Shown one piece after another: positions 1 through 11,300 of a DNA stretch of 64,000 nucleotides. The notes below the pieces were generated by a model. That model did not search any database, was not told the origin of the DNA, and saw only the letters and a list, made by a program, of their open reading frames with translations. Position 1 is the first letter of the stretch. The number at the start of each line of letters is the position of its first letter. The stretch lies in contig KN834757.1 of assembly GCA_000827265.1 (NCBI GenBank), positions 534,537-598,536 on the forward strand, written 5' to 3'. Made by a program: the position numbers and the translations under genes. The DNA is from Collybiopsis luxurians FD-317 M1 (Eukaryota > Basidiomycota > Agaricomycetes > Agaricales > Omphalotaceae).

Positions 1-1640
1 TGTTGGGGTACCCCGAAGCCGACGGGCCTGTCTTTGCTTGCCACTTTTGGGAGGTGGAAGATACAACGTCATCATTGACCCATCCTACGAGCATCTTGAC
101 GCATTGGTCGTAACATCTGTCTGTCTCTTTCTTCATCTTCCACACAGGCGGTAATTCTTCGGGAGATATCGACAATGAATGTACGCCTGGTTGTTGGGCG
201 CCTTCGTGTGCAGCGACCTCGTGCGGATGATATGCTCCGCGGACCAGCTTCACCCCTAAGGCGTAATTATTCTCTTTGGCGTCGCGATAGGACTGGGCTA
301 GGTGAAGAGGGGTTCTGGGTAAACAGATATAGATTAGATAAGACTTCTTGAGGTATAGTTAGAAAAAGGGGTGCGAGGATAGCGTACCTTCGGAGGTAAG
401 CCTGGAACGTTCCGTAGATAAGTGGTTGGACGGCGGGTCGGGATGGGTCATCAGGAATCTTGTTAAATTCGCGCATCAAAGCCAACTGCATCGCGTCAAT
501 AGCGGGCTGGTACCAGCTGAGTAGATGCTGAGTTCAGAAACCACACAATCGATAGAATAAAAAGTATGTACCTGTACTCCGCATCGATAATCAATTTCAC
601 ACCTCTCTGTTGTGCACGTAGGCTGATACGCCGAAGATCAGAGTATAGCTCTCGCAAGGAAGAGATATCTTTCTCGGTCAAGTATTTGGACCTTGGAGTT
701 GGATCGTCAAGGACACTCAAGTCGGTCGGACGGGGACATCCAGGGAACGGAACAGAAAGCTGGCGTTGCGGCCGCGTTGCTAGAATATGCGAAGATAGGG
801 CGATAAGAGACTGTGCGTCCGGAACAAGTGCTGTCTGCCACGTCAAACCGATTAAGTTCATTTCTTTGCGGCCCGCGTCGAAGACCTTCACGTACCATTT
901 TAATTGCAACCCATGTCCGTCGACCATGATGGGACTCCTTCCCAACAATATTGTCCTCGAAATCTGCAGCGACGTCGATAGACCGTACCATCTCATCTAC
1001 ACATCGTTTGTATACTGGTTGCCCTTTCTTCTTTGTTGAGGAACTTGCCGTCGCTTCTGATTCGTCCACTTCGATAGAATAAGCAAACAGGACACCCTTG
1101 TTCCGTGCTCGCAATGAATATAGGAGAGGTAATGATCCTTGCGCAGTGTCACCGCCGACAAACTGCCAAGTGTCGGTAACTCAAGTTCCGAAAGCTCAAT
1201 ACTAATGTCTTACTCACCTGACCAAAGAATGTCGCTCTGACAAAGGCTTCTGTTACGTTCCGCACGACAGGAATGCCCATGAGAACGTCCAGCATTTTGG
1301 GCGCTGCGTCGATTAGGGTGGGGAATGAGCACATTGTGTACACGACGTACGTGCGGAATAGGCTACTCAGGGGAGCCGAGTCTGATGGTGAACTAGGGGT
1401 AGGCTGAAATGGAGGCTGAAGTAGATCACCCTGGGCTTGAATGGCATGGTCGGTGAGGAGAGTAGATACCCCTACTGCACCAAGACCTACACCTACCAAG
1501 GCCAGTACGCTACCAGATGCGGTCGACCTCAGACGTCTCTGGTATCTTGCATGATGACTGGAATATCGTTGTCCGAAAACTACCAGATGTGAAGAAGGGT
1601 AAACACGTCGAAGAGCTGTCTGACTAGTCAGTGCAAACAT
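1..1640 (-). CDS. PUT1: Proline dehydrogenase, mitochondrial (3' end beyond window)
   Basis: FAD-dependent oxidation of proline to pyrroline-5-carboxylate on the inner mitochondrial membrane, the first step of proline catabolism. The chosen start (ATG at 1640) opens a basic, Ser-rich leader (MFALTSQTALRRVYPSSHLV) fitting a mitochondrial presequence, followed by a hydrophobic stretch. Exons joined by eye: to about 1217 (ends TFFGQ), then ...TWVAIKM, an intron of about 65 nt, then TALVPDAQSLIALSSH, GVKLIIDAEYR, PLIYGTFQAYLRR, and after an intron at about 320-390 LHLAQSYRDAKENNYALGVK and KLVRGAYHPHE. The IDAEYR and KLVRGAY motifs are family signatures of the (beta/alpha)8 barrel. The C-terminus lies left of base 1. 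An in-frame upstream start at 1715 exists but its N-terminus looks less like a presequence. Divergent from the kinase gene at 2140. Confidence 0.93.
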
Positions 1641-2139
1641 GAAGAGACAATAACTGTCAGAGTTGAACGAGACAAGGGAAATAGGGTTATCGATGGATAT
1701 GAGAGCCTTGTGCAAAGAAGTAGCTGGGAAGTCAGATAGCTAAAGATAAGACGGGTGCAGGCTTAAGTATTCTCGGAAGACCCGAATGACTTCATGTGAC
1801 GACTGATCGGTTTAGGTCCGCAAGGATCTTGGAAGGAACAATTCCGGAGTTGGAACATAAAGCAATAGGTTGCAATTGATTGGTACGCGCACGAATACAT
1901 TACTCGGGGCAAGAAATTTCCTCGATGATGGAGGCGAAGAAGAAAGGCAGAGAAACGAGCTAGCACTCAGTGACAGCAGTTGCTCTAACGCGCCCACGTG
2001 CTTTCAGCGCTTAATTGCCAGGAGGAATCAGGCCGTGCCCAAGCCGTGCCGGCGCCTTTCACAGCTCTTTCCACAGCTTTCAATCAGCGTTGCACTTAGC
2101 GTTGTACATCAACATCAACCTCACAATGTTTCTTTCCCA
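1641..2139. promoter_or_regulatory. Divergent intergenic region, proline dehydrogenase / TKL kinase
   Basis: About 500 bp between two divergent starts, so it must hold both promoters and 5' leaders. The kinase-side reading frame is open upstream to 1870, but the first convincing ATG is 2140. I see no clear TATA box or repeat. Confidence 0.5.
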
Positions 2140-4733
2140 ATGCTTCCATCACTCAGGCAGCAACAGATTCCGAGCCAGATCACTACCCTTTTAGCTGCTC
2201 ACACTGGCTCCAACAACATTCCTGCGATTTCAGACAAGGATGAAGCTGCTAGGATGATGGAACTTTTACAATCGGTGATTAAAAATTTCGGCGCGATATC
2301 CGATTGTTTTGACTGTAGAATAAATGCAGGAACTCGACCGAGTCCGAGCAGAGAAGGACGTCCAACATCGGGCAACCTGCTTGAAATTAATGCGTCAACT
2401 GAATCGACTGCATGGGGTCTTGCCTCCGTCAATGTTTCTAAAAGACCTAGTCTGTGAGGGCAAAACCCCAGTCACGGGAGAAGGATTTGCGGTATTGCAG
2501 ATTGTTCATGAACCTTGAGCAGTGGGGTACTTACAAAGTGGCCTAGGATATTTGGACTGGTCGATGGAACGAACGACGCGTTTGTATCAAGGTTTTACGA
2601 TTCTTTCAACAAGGCTCAAACAGAGAAGAGCTTAAAAAGGCCAGTCATCGTATAATATAGCCGGACCACCTCTCACTTCGTGTTCCAGGCATTAGGCAAA
2701 GAAGTTTTACTATGGCGACAACTCAATCACCCAAATATTCTTCCATTCCTCGGCATCAATACTCAACTGTTTGACCCAACATTCTGCATGGTCTCTCCCT
2801 GGATGTCAAATGGCGATATTGTTTCATATTCGCAAAAATCCTCCTTAAATCTGACCACCAAAGTGAAGCATGTTAGTTCGTTTTTGTCCGTTATTCAAAC
2901 TAGAGCTCTGATACGAAATTATGTATAAGATGATCCAAATCGCAGAAGGCCTTGTTTATTTGCATGCGCTGGATCCTCCGGTAGTACACGGCGATTTAAA
3001 AGGAGTGAGTACGCGTAACGATCTCCATGATTCTCATGCATATCTGATTCTCCTTCTCATCCAAGGCCAACATATTGATCTCTGACGATCGCCAATGCTG
3101 TTTAGCTGATTTCGGGCTATCGGTACTGGATACTCAATCTATGAATCTTACCCAAACATCCACTGTCCAAGGTTCTCTTCGCTGGCTGGCACCCGAGTTC
3201 ATCAGTCCTTTACCCGAGTCCTCCCAGACAAGCCTGACTCCGAGAGACATCTACGCTTTTGGCTGTACTGTGTTCGAGGTGAGATACCTGACTAGTGCAT
3301 TCTAAGTCAGTTCTAAGATCTTTTCAGCTCTTGACGGAAAAACCGCCTTTCTCACACCACGTTCAAGACATCAGTGTCGCAATCGATGTACTCAAGGGGA
3401 TCAGACCGGTTCTTCCGACAGAAATCATTCCGAACGAAACTATCTTCAAGGCGTTTCAAACGATACTAAGCTGGTGCTGGTCAGAGCACTCAAATCTCAG
3501 GCCCGAAGGGCAAAAGGTGCTTCATCTTCTGAAGGATGTTTACGGTATTCTTCTTGGTAGCCCGGGGGCATCTTTGGTACGACACACTTTGTTTTTGGAA
3601 AGATTTTAGCTCCGTTAACTGTCGACCTTGTTCTCGCTGTCTGCACAGAATCTGTGGTCCCTTCTACCTTCGCTTGGTCCGTCGCTTGGCGGTAAAGACG
3701 CTTCTGGCCCCGACGTCCCGAATTCGAAGCCCCTGTCTGAGATTGTCAGTCACCATTTCCTGCGTTCTAGTTCAAACCGAACCAACCTTTCTTCTTCAGT
3801 CAAAAACTGATGTCGCGAATTCTGATCCCTTGTCCGAGCTTGTTAGTCATGATTTCAATCTCATCTACCGACTAAATTGACATCCTTTCGGTTCCAATCC
3901 TACCCAAGGACTCAGTGGACTCGAAATATGACCACGTATTCCAACCTCACTTGCCAACGAGTTTTACTAGTGCTTTTGCTGCTGCACGTCCTCCCCAACC
4001 GATTAGGTCAGATTTGAAAGCATACAAAGGGTTCCCACCCGTACCTCCGCGTTCGCAAGTCCCAATTGAGTACAACGCGGACAACTTCGTCCAGGTGAAC
4101 GACACGAATGTATCTCGACACTCACGGCAATACTCGCTCAGTAGAACTTCAGAGGGAGAACATCCTATCCAAAAAAGTGGAAGTAGAGACGGCGTTGAGT
4201 ACAGCGTTGATTTAGAAGAGGGCGAGGACGAGGACGTCTTCTACGACGCTCGTGACACATTGGACAATCCATCAACCGAGCTGTATTCGATGAGTCTCTC
4301 TTCCGATTGGTCTGTCGCGCCAGACCCCACAGTCGGTGCTCCTATTTCTCAGCAGCAGAGCTATCTCAAACCTTCAACTGTTTCCTCCGATCTGCGTCAC
4401 ACTGTCAATGGTATGGGCATCGGAAACAAAGATTCTGAACACGGAGCAAAATTGCAGGGTACTAGCTTCTTCAAGGGTGCTTACGAATTCTCAATTACAG
4501 GCGCCAATTTTATCGACGGGAATTATATCACAACATCGGAGTCCGATTCGAATTATATGCTGAGCCCCGGGCCTTTTTCCGGGATGGGGCGAAGAGCATC
4601 CGAGTCTTTTGGTCGAGTTGAATTACAAGGTTCGTCGTGGACCGCTCCGCAGGGAGGGCTACGATGGGATGACGCCATTCTAAGAAATGCATGGGAAGAG
4701 TACCGCCGAAGACAGGTTATGCTTTCAGTTTAA
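2140..4733 (+). CDS. Tyrosine-kinase-like (TKL) protein kinase with long C-terminal tail
   Basis: Probable cytosolic Ser/Thr kinase. Start ATG 2140 (MLPSLRQQQIPSQ). An N-terminal helical region of about 100 residues (QLNRLHGVLPPSMFL) leads to a glycine-loop-like TGEGFADIWTGRW and the beta-3 lysine in RRVCIKVLRFF. Next come KEVLLWRQLNHPNILPFLGI, the catalytic loop VVHGDLKGANILI (catalytic Asp present), LADFGLS, GSLRWLAPEF and DIYAFGCTVFE. The HGDLKG form is typical of agaricomycete TKL expansions. About ten exons; introns near 2277-2333, 2506-2560, 2924, 3004-3065, 3279-3327 and 3577-3800. Beyond the kinase domain (about 3540) lies a 300-residue acidic, Ser/Pro-rich tail without a recognised domain, including a duplicated exon. 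Substrate unknown; the family is too large to assign a pathway. Confidence 0.85.
3712..3857 (+). repeat. Tandem exon/intron-boundary duplication inside the kinase gene
   Basis: Two ~49-bp units 97 bp apart (3712-3760 and 3809-3857). Each covers the end of a phase-0 exon plus its splice donor. The first encodes DVPNSKPLSEI and is followed by GTCAGTCA. The second encodes DVANSDPLSEL and is followed by GTTAGTCA. The second copy is a 42-nt exon (3800-3841) that keeps the reading frame whether it is included or skipped. Confidence 0.75.
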
Positions 4734-4893
4734 ATTTTTCGAAACCCTTTCGAAACTAATCAGCTGTAGATGTACTTTTCTGAACACAGATTCAGTGTCT
4801 GATATTACACTCATTATCTATACGCTGTGCCTCCGTATTCTTCTCTTTAAACTTATTTTGATCGCTGAGGGGGTTGAAGGTCCAGGAAATACT

Positions 4894-5267
4894 AATAGAA
4901 GTCTGTGCCAGATCCAATGTGAGGCAAAGCTACAGCCTACAGCGGGAAAGATGCGGCTGTGGAAGGACTATAGATATTACGAATAAACCAATTTGAGGTT
5001 ATATATGCCGTACCTGAGATTTAAGCGTAGAGTGACTTCCCTAGAAATTACCATGACTGAATTCCATAGAATTTTCCTATCACCTCGACTATTGGTCAAC
5101 AGAATAAAGCCTAGGGAGATGGAAGAGTGTATGGAGCAGCGGACAGTGGTCTGTATCCTACTTCGTACATAACCTCAAACTGGTTTATTCGTAATATCTA
5201 CAGTTCTTCCACAGCCGTGTCTTTCCTGTAACTTTGCCTTACGTCGGATCTGGCACAGCCTTCTATT
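4894..5267. repeat. Long imperfect inverted repeat (foldback / MITE-like)
   Basis: The left arm (4894-5006) and the reverse complement of the right arm (5168-5267) match over about 100 bp. Shared blocks are CTGTGCCAGATCC, AGGCAAAG, CGGCTGTGGAAG, TAGATATTACGAATAAACCA and TTTGAGGTTAT. Most mismatches are transitions. The left arm has an extra ~10 bp where CTACAGC is repeated. The spacer of about 160 bp is unrelated to the arms. No clear target-site duplication was seen, so the ends are approximate. A transcript across it would fold into a long hairpin. Confidence 0.85.
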
Positions 5268-5287
5268 GCCACTATATCAGCTCACTC

Positions 5288-5745
5288 GCGACGCAGTGGA
5301 CTAAAAACGGTGTCCTGAGATCGGAAATGGATGTCTCTTTCAAAAGAAGACCACTTGAAGCGAAATGCTGATTTTTTATCTTCGTTTCGTGCCCCGAGTC
5401 TTGTAATTTGTCTCCGGAGCGATGAGGGGGGAAGAACAAGGTGTATATTCGGGAAAGTCATTAACCGCAATGCTCTCAACTTACCTGGCGTGAAGTTTCA
5501 GGATAAGGGAAGACCCGCAAGCACATTTCGAATACTTTCGATGGAATCGGACCTGATGGACTTCAAACAGGGTACCGTGACTCGCGTCGAGCTCCTCGAG
5601 CTCCAGCGAGGTGGAGAGCTCAGAGTTGTTCGACCTTTTAGAAAGTACCGAGGCGAGCAGCGTAGCAAAAATAAAATGAAGTGCAAGAGTTGAGGTAAGA
5701 AGTATATTACACGGCACGATCCAAGATCTGAACACCGGATTTCTG
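5288..5745 (-). other. Possible spliced minus-strand transcript, start codon not found
   Basis: On the minus strand a strong pyrimidine-tract acceptor (CTTCCCTCTTCTCAG, near 5745) is followed by an open frame with a hydrophobic stretch, then a consensus donor (CCAG/GTAAGT, near 5484). A pyrimidine-rich acceptor near 5415 lets the frame continue to a stop near 5288. No in-frame ATG was found in the first exon, and the nearest upstream donor (ATGATCG/GTAAGT, about 5790) gives the wrong phase. It could be a non-coding RNA, a decayed gene or chance. Confidence 0.2.
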
Positions 5746-6256
5746 AGAAGAGGGAAGAGTCGCGCTCGCTGATTCAGGACTTACCGATCATGTGTAAATC
5801 GTTGCGGTTACGGTTTATATCATCATAATGCTTTTCCTAGCTTTTGAAGGAGGGGAACGAGTCACTGAACCTGGACGGAGTGTGCTGCGTAGGTCCGACG
5901 GAGATTGAGATACACCGACTCGACAGTGCACACCTACCGCAAGGCAGCAATTAAGAAGTTCTGTAAAAAATCTAGGAAGAAAGGTAGATAAGTGATATCA
6001 ACCTGATGCGAGGAGTAGTCGTTCACATCTAGATCTACACTCTGAGGTTAAATCGCCATGCGTATAGTTATCTTCCGTCGCTTGTCAGGCAAAGAGCAGT
6101 GTATAAAAGCCAGGAGGCGAAACATGCTTCTACATCTTGCAGGTCAAGTACTCATCTTTTGCTGGTCAAAAAAACCTTTCGTTCAATTTGCCCATCGATT
6201 CGAATCCAACACCCTACACACACACACCTCATTTTATTTGTCCGTCCTCTACGAAA

Positions 6257-6859
6257 ATGCGATTCATCTTCGCCTCTACCAGCACCTTCGCCCTTATGGT
6301 TGGTTGTTTACTGCCGACTATCTGTGTAGCGAAACCGATTGATATCGCTGTAAGTTCGTATTTCTCCCCATTGAATGAGCGTCGTGTTCCAACTTGCATT
6401 CTGAAGGCTCGACATGACTTGAGTGCTGCCTCCGAACCTAATAGAATCGACGCTCGCGCCGTTGAGTCCCTTTACCAATGGGATGCTCGAGATATGGAGG
6501 AAGGGTCACTTGCTCGTCGTGCGGGGGGTATACTCCACTGGGTCCGTCCTCCTCTCAGAGCAGACCAATTCGAGCCATTACCCCAAGCCAAAGTCGCCAC
6601 CGCACAGCAAAAAGTCAAAACGACGTTACAAAAGTTTATTTCCGAAGGCAAGACGTCGATGCCCAAGACCACTGAGGTTCCCGATTTCATGCAGGGAAGT
6701 AAGCCTGAGGTTGAAAAGACGAAGAAACAGATTTGGTTTGATTTTATGCCTGATGGGCAGACGACTTATAGAGGGTATGTGACGGAAACATTGAGCTTGA
6801 TGTCCGTATACAAGATCGAAAATGGAGGTATGAAAGAAGAGATTGCGATGCCGGTATGA
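6257..6859 (+). CDS. Small secreted protein, function unknown
   Basis: Predicted 200 aa, or 181 aa if the optional intron is spliced. Start ATG 6257 opens a classical signal peptide (MRFIFASTSTFALMVGCLLP) ending near CVAKP. The rest is hydrophilic, basic and low in cysteine (LARRAGGILHWVRPPLRADQ), with a C-terminal segment QIWFDFMPDGQTTYRGYV. A GTAAGT...AAG segment of 57 nt at 6351-6407 is bounded like an intron and is a multiple of three, so either form stays in frame. An upstream in-frame ATG at 6137 would bury the signal peptide. No known family recognised; a basic secreted or effector-like role is only a guess. Confidence 0.65.
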   Translation: MRFIFASTSTFALMVGCLLPTICVAKPIDIAVSSYFSPLNERRVPTCILKARHDLSAASEPNRIDARAVESLYQWDARDMEEGSLARRAGGILHWVRPPLRADQFEPLPQAKVATAQQKVKTTLQKFISEGKTSMPKTTEVPDFMQGSKPEVEKTKKQIWFDFMPDGQTTYRGYVTETLSLMSVYKIENGGMKEEIAMPV

Positions 6860-7138
6860 AGAGGGATGAGATTTCGTGTAGCAGTGCTTGCTTGTATTTA
6901 CTTACTATGCATGACTCCTGGTTCAAACTGCATGCGCAACTCATAATGTATGGCAGTGCTTGCCCGTAATACGCAGTCGGAGTGAGAGAAAGGAAATACT
7001 CAATGTAGCTGGAAACCAAATTGGACCGTCAAATTATTCCTATTCTGGATCGCTCGAGGTATCGCCTATCTATGTGGCTGGATAGATCACTCTATTCAAA
7101 AACAGTATATATTGACAGATATGGTACGTTATCCGACA
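6860..7138. other. Convergent 3' intergenic spacer
   Basis: About 280 bp between the stop of the secreted-protein gene and the stop of the BCP1 gene on the other strand. It should hold both 3' ends. Nothing else seen. Confidence 0.5.
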
Positions 7139-8204
7139 GCGTACGCCTCATTCATACCTTTCACTAAACCCTCGAAATGCTCGAAGGGAACGAGCATCAG
7201 TCGACCACGGGTATCCAACCCAAATGATTCCGAGTCTCGAGGCTCAGAGGGAGCTGTGGTGAATGCATAATCGATTGTATGGCTAGCTGCCTACGTATGG
7301 TATAAGCTAAAGGTCGGCTGCGAACAAGTACAATGTATACATACCTGCTTCACATGCTCGTCTTCCGGATGGAAGGAGTACACGCCGTCGGCTGGTCGAG
7401 ATGTTGCTGTCGCCGAAGATGCAGGTTTTGTCTTTTTCTTTTTGGTACTGGTTTTTGATTCCTTCATGTTTGTTAGATAGGTCTCTTCTTCTGTTGAGAG
7501 ATGATATGTCCGTGAAGGAATGATGAGGTGGCTGAATTTGAAGGCGTGGCTCTGGGGAACGTGAGTTGAGAAGGTGGAATCGGGCGTGAAAAAGATAGGG
7601 CACGTACCTCTGCGACCTCTCCACCGAATTCGTTCTTCAACATATGATACATTGGAGGAATGACCTGCACTGGCATATTTATGAGACGCTCGCAAATGAC
7701 GAGTCCGACGTGATTCTCAATTTGAGAGAAAAGATTCTGGAGTAGTGCGTGTAGAGCGGGGTTTGACGCGGATTTTTGGAGAAAGTATGCGACCAGGGCT
7801 TTTATAGAAGGATGGTCCTAAGGAAAATATTGATTTTGCGGTAAGACGTAGAATTCAGGGAGCCAACCTGGTGCATATGCATGTTTATGACCGTCAGAAG
7901 TGCATACGGATCACTATCCTGACCATCCGTTTTCACGGTTGTTCCAATGGTAGACTGGCTCAGTATGAGCTCAGTAAGCTCATGCAAATGAAATAGGTCG
8001 GCATCACGCTGGAATAGCTGAGCAAGGAGCCGTTTGATAGCTTGGTAGTCTATGCTGGGATTTGGATTGAAAAAATCGAAATCTACATCGATCATGCTCT
8101 ACTGGATAGATTTGAATGGGATTTTGAAGAATAAAGGCCATTGAGAGACTTACGACGTCTGAATCAGAGTCAGATTCGTCTTGCCCAGTTTTTCTTTTGG
8201 CCAT
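7139..8204 (-). CDS. BCP1: BCP1/BCCIP-family protein
   Basis: Homologue of yeast Bcp1 and animal BCCIP, a nuclear chaperone/export factor linked to ribosomal protein uL14 and lipid-kinase export. ATG 8204 gives MAKRKTGQDESDSDSDV. A phase-0 intron (donor GTAAGT, acceptor TAG) then leads to SMIDVDFDFFNPNPSIDYQA, the family's signature DVDFxFFxPxPxIDY. Further family blocks are IKRLLAQLFQRDADLFHL, GTTVKTDGQDSDPYALLTVI, LVICERLINMPVQVIPPMYH and MLKNEFGGEVAE. The C-terminus is GLVKGMNEAYAVG with TAA at 7139. A Lys-rich insert (TSTKKKKTKPA) sits mid-protein. At least four introns. Divergent from CAND1 with 119 bp between the starts. Confidence 0.92.
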
Positions 8205-8323
8205 GGCGGTAGAGAGCAGAGAAAATTGGGAAGCACGTGCGACAAATACGCTCACCGCTTGACCCTCCACCTCCACCTCCACCTCCACCTTCAAAGTTCA
8301 TCTGGTTATCTCTGTTATTCACC
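8205..8323. promoter_or_regulatory. 119-bp bidirectional promoter, BCP1 / CAND1, with hexamer repeat
   Basis: The two divergent ATGs lie at 8204 (minus) and 8324 (plus), so all core promoter elements and both 5' leaders share 119 bp. It contains about five copies of CCACCT (8263-8290; GGAGGT on the BCP1 sense strand). Confidence 0.75.
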
Positions 8324-11300
8324 ATGACCAAGACATACCAGATGAATAGTCTCATTGAAAAAGTTGAATTTTTCTTCTTATCTATCCAAATCTGAAGCTG
8401 ACAATTGTCTTTCAGATGCAGTCCCCAGACCAGGACTTTCGGTCAGATCGCGTCTCAAAGAAAACTAATCGGAATTTTGACCGGTTACTTTAGGTTTATG
8501 GGTCTCAATGACTTGATGACTGAAATCAAGCAGGACCCAAGCTGCTTTCAGGGCGATGAAAATATGGAGAACAAGGTCTTGAAACAGGTTCTAGCTCTCG
8601 TAGAAGACAAGATATCAGAGGTCAAGAATCAGGCAGTTAAATGGTGCGTTCAGTCGAATCCTTTCAGTTTCTATCTCTCAGTTTTCCTCAGTTTGGGCCA
8701 GTTGATTAAGATCCTTCGTCAGACCCAGATGGAGCTGGTGGTGGACAAGCTGATTGAATTTTCGGGTGGCAAAGACGAAGAATTGCGAGATATCTCTGCT
8801 CTAGGTGAGTTCTATGTATCTGTTGGTTATCTCTCTGACCGTGTGACCAGCTCTGAAAACTATCACCGCTGAATTACCGCCTGATGGACGAGTGGCTGCA
8901 TCGGCGTGTGCAAAGTTGACACCAAAGCTGTTGGGTCAAGTACAGAGCGTGCGTAACGCGTCAAACTTTGTTTTACTTCTAGCTTACGCGTTTGTTCACA
9001 GTCGGATACGCCTCCAGAGGCCCTAGTCGAGACATTGGCTATCTTGTCCATCCTGATCAGTCGATTCCCTTCTCACCTATCCGCTTCATCATTAACTTCA
9101 CCCCCACTGGTCACCCTCGCTCCTCTACTATCTCATCCCCGACCCGTAGTGCGAAAACGCGCCATTGTGACCTTATCCCAATTCATTCCTATATCCTCGC
9201 CGGAGTTGTTTTCGCAGTTGCTCTCTAACAACGTCCTACCTTTCTTGGCGCCCTCAGCTAATCTTGAAAAACAAAGAACGACGATCAATCTGGTTGCCGC
9301 TATTGTCAAACATTCTCCCACTCAGATCGCCCCGAGCTTGGATGAGATCGTGCCGGGTATTATCAAAGCTGCGCAGCGGGATGACGATGAGTTGCGTGAA
9401 GGTTGTCTACAGGTAAGTTTCTAAATTTTCCGTATATTGATCTTCTATTTATTTGAAAAACCATAGGCATTGGAGACTCTGCTTCTTCGGTGCCCTACAG
9501 AGGTGACCCCGTACATCTCATCTATCGTTCAAGTAGGTAATCAGTATATCAAGTATGACCCTGTAAGTATCTCTGTAGCTCCGCTGTTTCACAACTGATG
9601 ACCAGTCTTAGAATTATGCCGGTGATGATGAGGATGAAGAGATGGCTGATGCTGAAGACGACGAAGACGACGATGCTGATCTTGACGAGTACGTGTCCGC
9701 TGCCTCACGAGAAACTGATCGCTGACTGGATATATCGAATCAGATACTCGGATGACGAGGACACGTCCTACAAGATCCGTCGTTCGGCCACGAAAATGCT
9801 TGCTGCGCTTATTGGTACCCGTCCCGAATTGCTCTCTACAATCTACAAAGACGTATCCCCTGTGCTTATTTCGCGGTTCGGTGATCGCGAGGAAACGGTG
9901 AAGCTAGAAGTATGGTCGACTTACGTCTCTCTGCTCAATCAAACTGCCGTGTACGGAGGCCTTCCGCAGTCGAAAGATGACGTGACTCATGGAAAGCGCA
10001 AACGTGACACGGAAACTATGGATGTCGAAGACGGGCCTTATTCGTTGCTTAAAGGACAAGTTCCTGCATTATCTAAAGCCCTGCTGAACCAGCTGAAGTC
10101 ACCCAAAACGCCTCCCGCAACCCTCCAGGCTGGGTTCGGCTTGTTACATTCATTGTTAAATGTTCTCCCAGGCTCTTTATCCAGCCAGGTAACCCTAATC
10201 ACATCCACATCTAAACGAGTTCTGTCGACTCCCCCAACAACTTCCACCGCGACGCTGTATCTTGCCTGTCTCTCGTTCCTCGCTCTATTCTTTGCAACTC
10301 ACTCCCCACCGACCTTTACTTCCTCCCTCCCGTCGCTCACCCCCGCGCTGCTAACTTCGACAGCAGAAAGGCACCCCCGTGTAGCTGCGGAAGCGTTCCG
10401 TGTCTTTTCTGCGCTGCTCCAAGCGATCAAGCCTGTCAAGAACGCAGACTGGACAGAGCCCTTGTACGAACAAGCCCTGTCGCGCTTGACGACTCACGAC
10501 ACGGACGCCGAGGTGCGTGGATGTGCAGAGGAGTGTATTGCCGATTTGTGGATCTGTGCGACGGATGTGGTGAAGGCGAAGAGCGGAAAAGAATGGGAGT
10601 TCATCTGTCGACAGACTGGGAGTGTCGACGGTGAGGTCAAGGTTGTGATTAAAGTAGCAAGGGAGGTGCAAGTTGGTGATACCTGGGTCAACGGGTGTAT
10701 GGATTGGATTTTGAGCTTGTTGAAGAAGAGCGGGAGGCCTGGAAAGACGGATATCTTCAATGCGTTAGATGTTCTTATTAAAAGGTTTGTACTTGACAGC
10801 GATCATCTTCTGCGTCTCTTTGCTTAACGTTTGCCTAAAGCTACAGCACCGATGTACCGGACGGTCTTCCCTCTGCACTCATCGGGCAGATTAAGCCGTA
10901 CCTCACCGTTACCGACATTTCCCTCCTCTCGCAAGCTTTGGGAACCATAACCGTTCTACTCGAATTGGCTCCCGCAACGACCTTCCCCGAAGTCGAAGAC
11001 CGCGTATTACAAGAGATCTATACTATATCTCGTTCTCCCACGGTCAGCGGTACCGCTTTAGAGTCTCTGCTCGGCTTTTACTCTGCGCTGGTGAGAGCGG
11101 ATAGGCAGATTGCCACGCATGTGGTTCCGAGTCTGGTCATTTCGGTGGACAAGGCTCCTAAGAATGAGGCTCATCCGGCGAATGTAGCGAGGTGTGTGGC
11201 GCAGGTCGTGAAGAGCGATCAGGGTATTGCGGCGGGCACCATTGCAGAGTATTCGAAGCATGTCAAGGTGGGTTTATGTTATGTTGTGGGATTGTTGTGG

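Larger units (their letters stand above)
4734..6256. other. Intergenic stretch with an inverted repeat and one doubtful transcript
   Basis: About 1.5 kb between the kinase stop and the start of the secreted-protein gene. It holds the inverted repeat at 4894-5267 and a set of minus-strand splice signals at 5288-5745, listed separately. A (CA)n run at 6222-6232 lies in the probable 5' leader of the next gene. No protein-coding gene with a supportable start was found here. Confidence 0.6.

Noticed and set aside
566..1039. 157-codon plus-strand ORF over the proline dehydrogenase gene
   Set aside because: Antisense shadow of exons with clear homology on the minus strand.
5331..5693. 120-codon plus-strand ORF between the inverted repeat and the secreted-protein gene
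   Set aside because: No recognisable family, low-complexity basic composition, no fitting splice sites on the plus strand.
6222..6232. (CA)n run as a functional repeat
   Set aside because: Too short to be more than a leader microsatellite.
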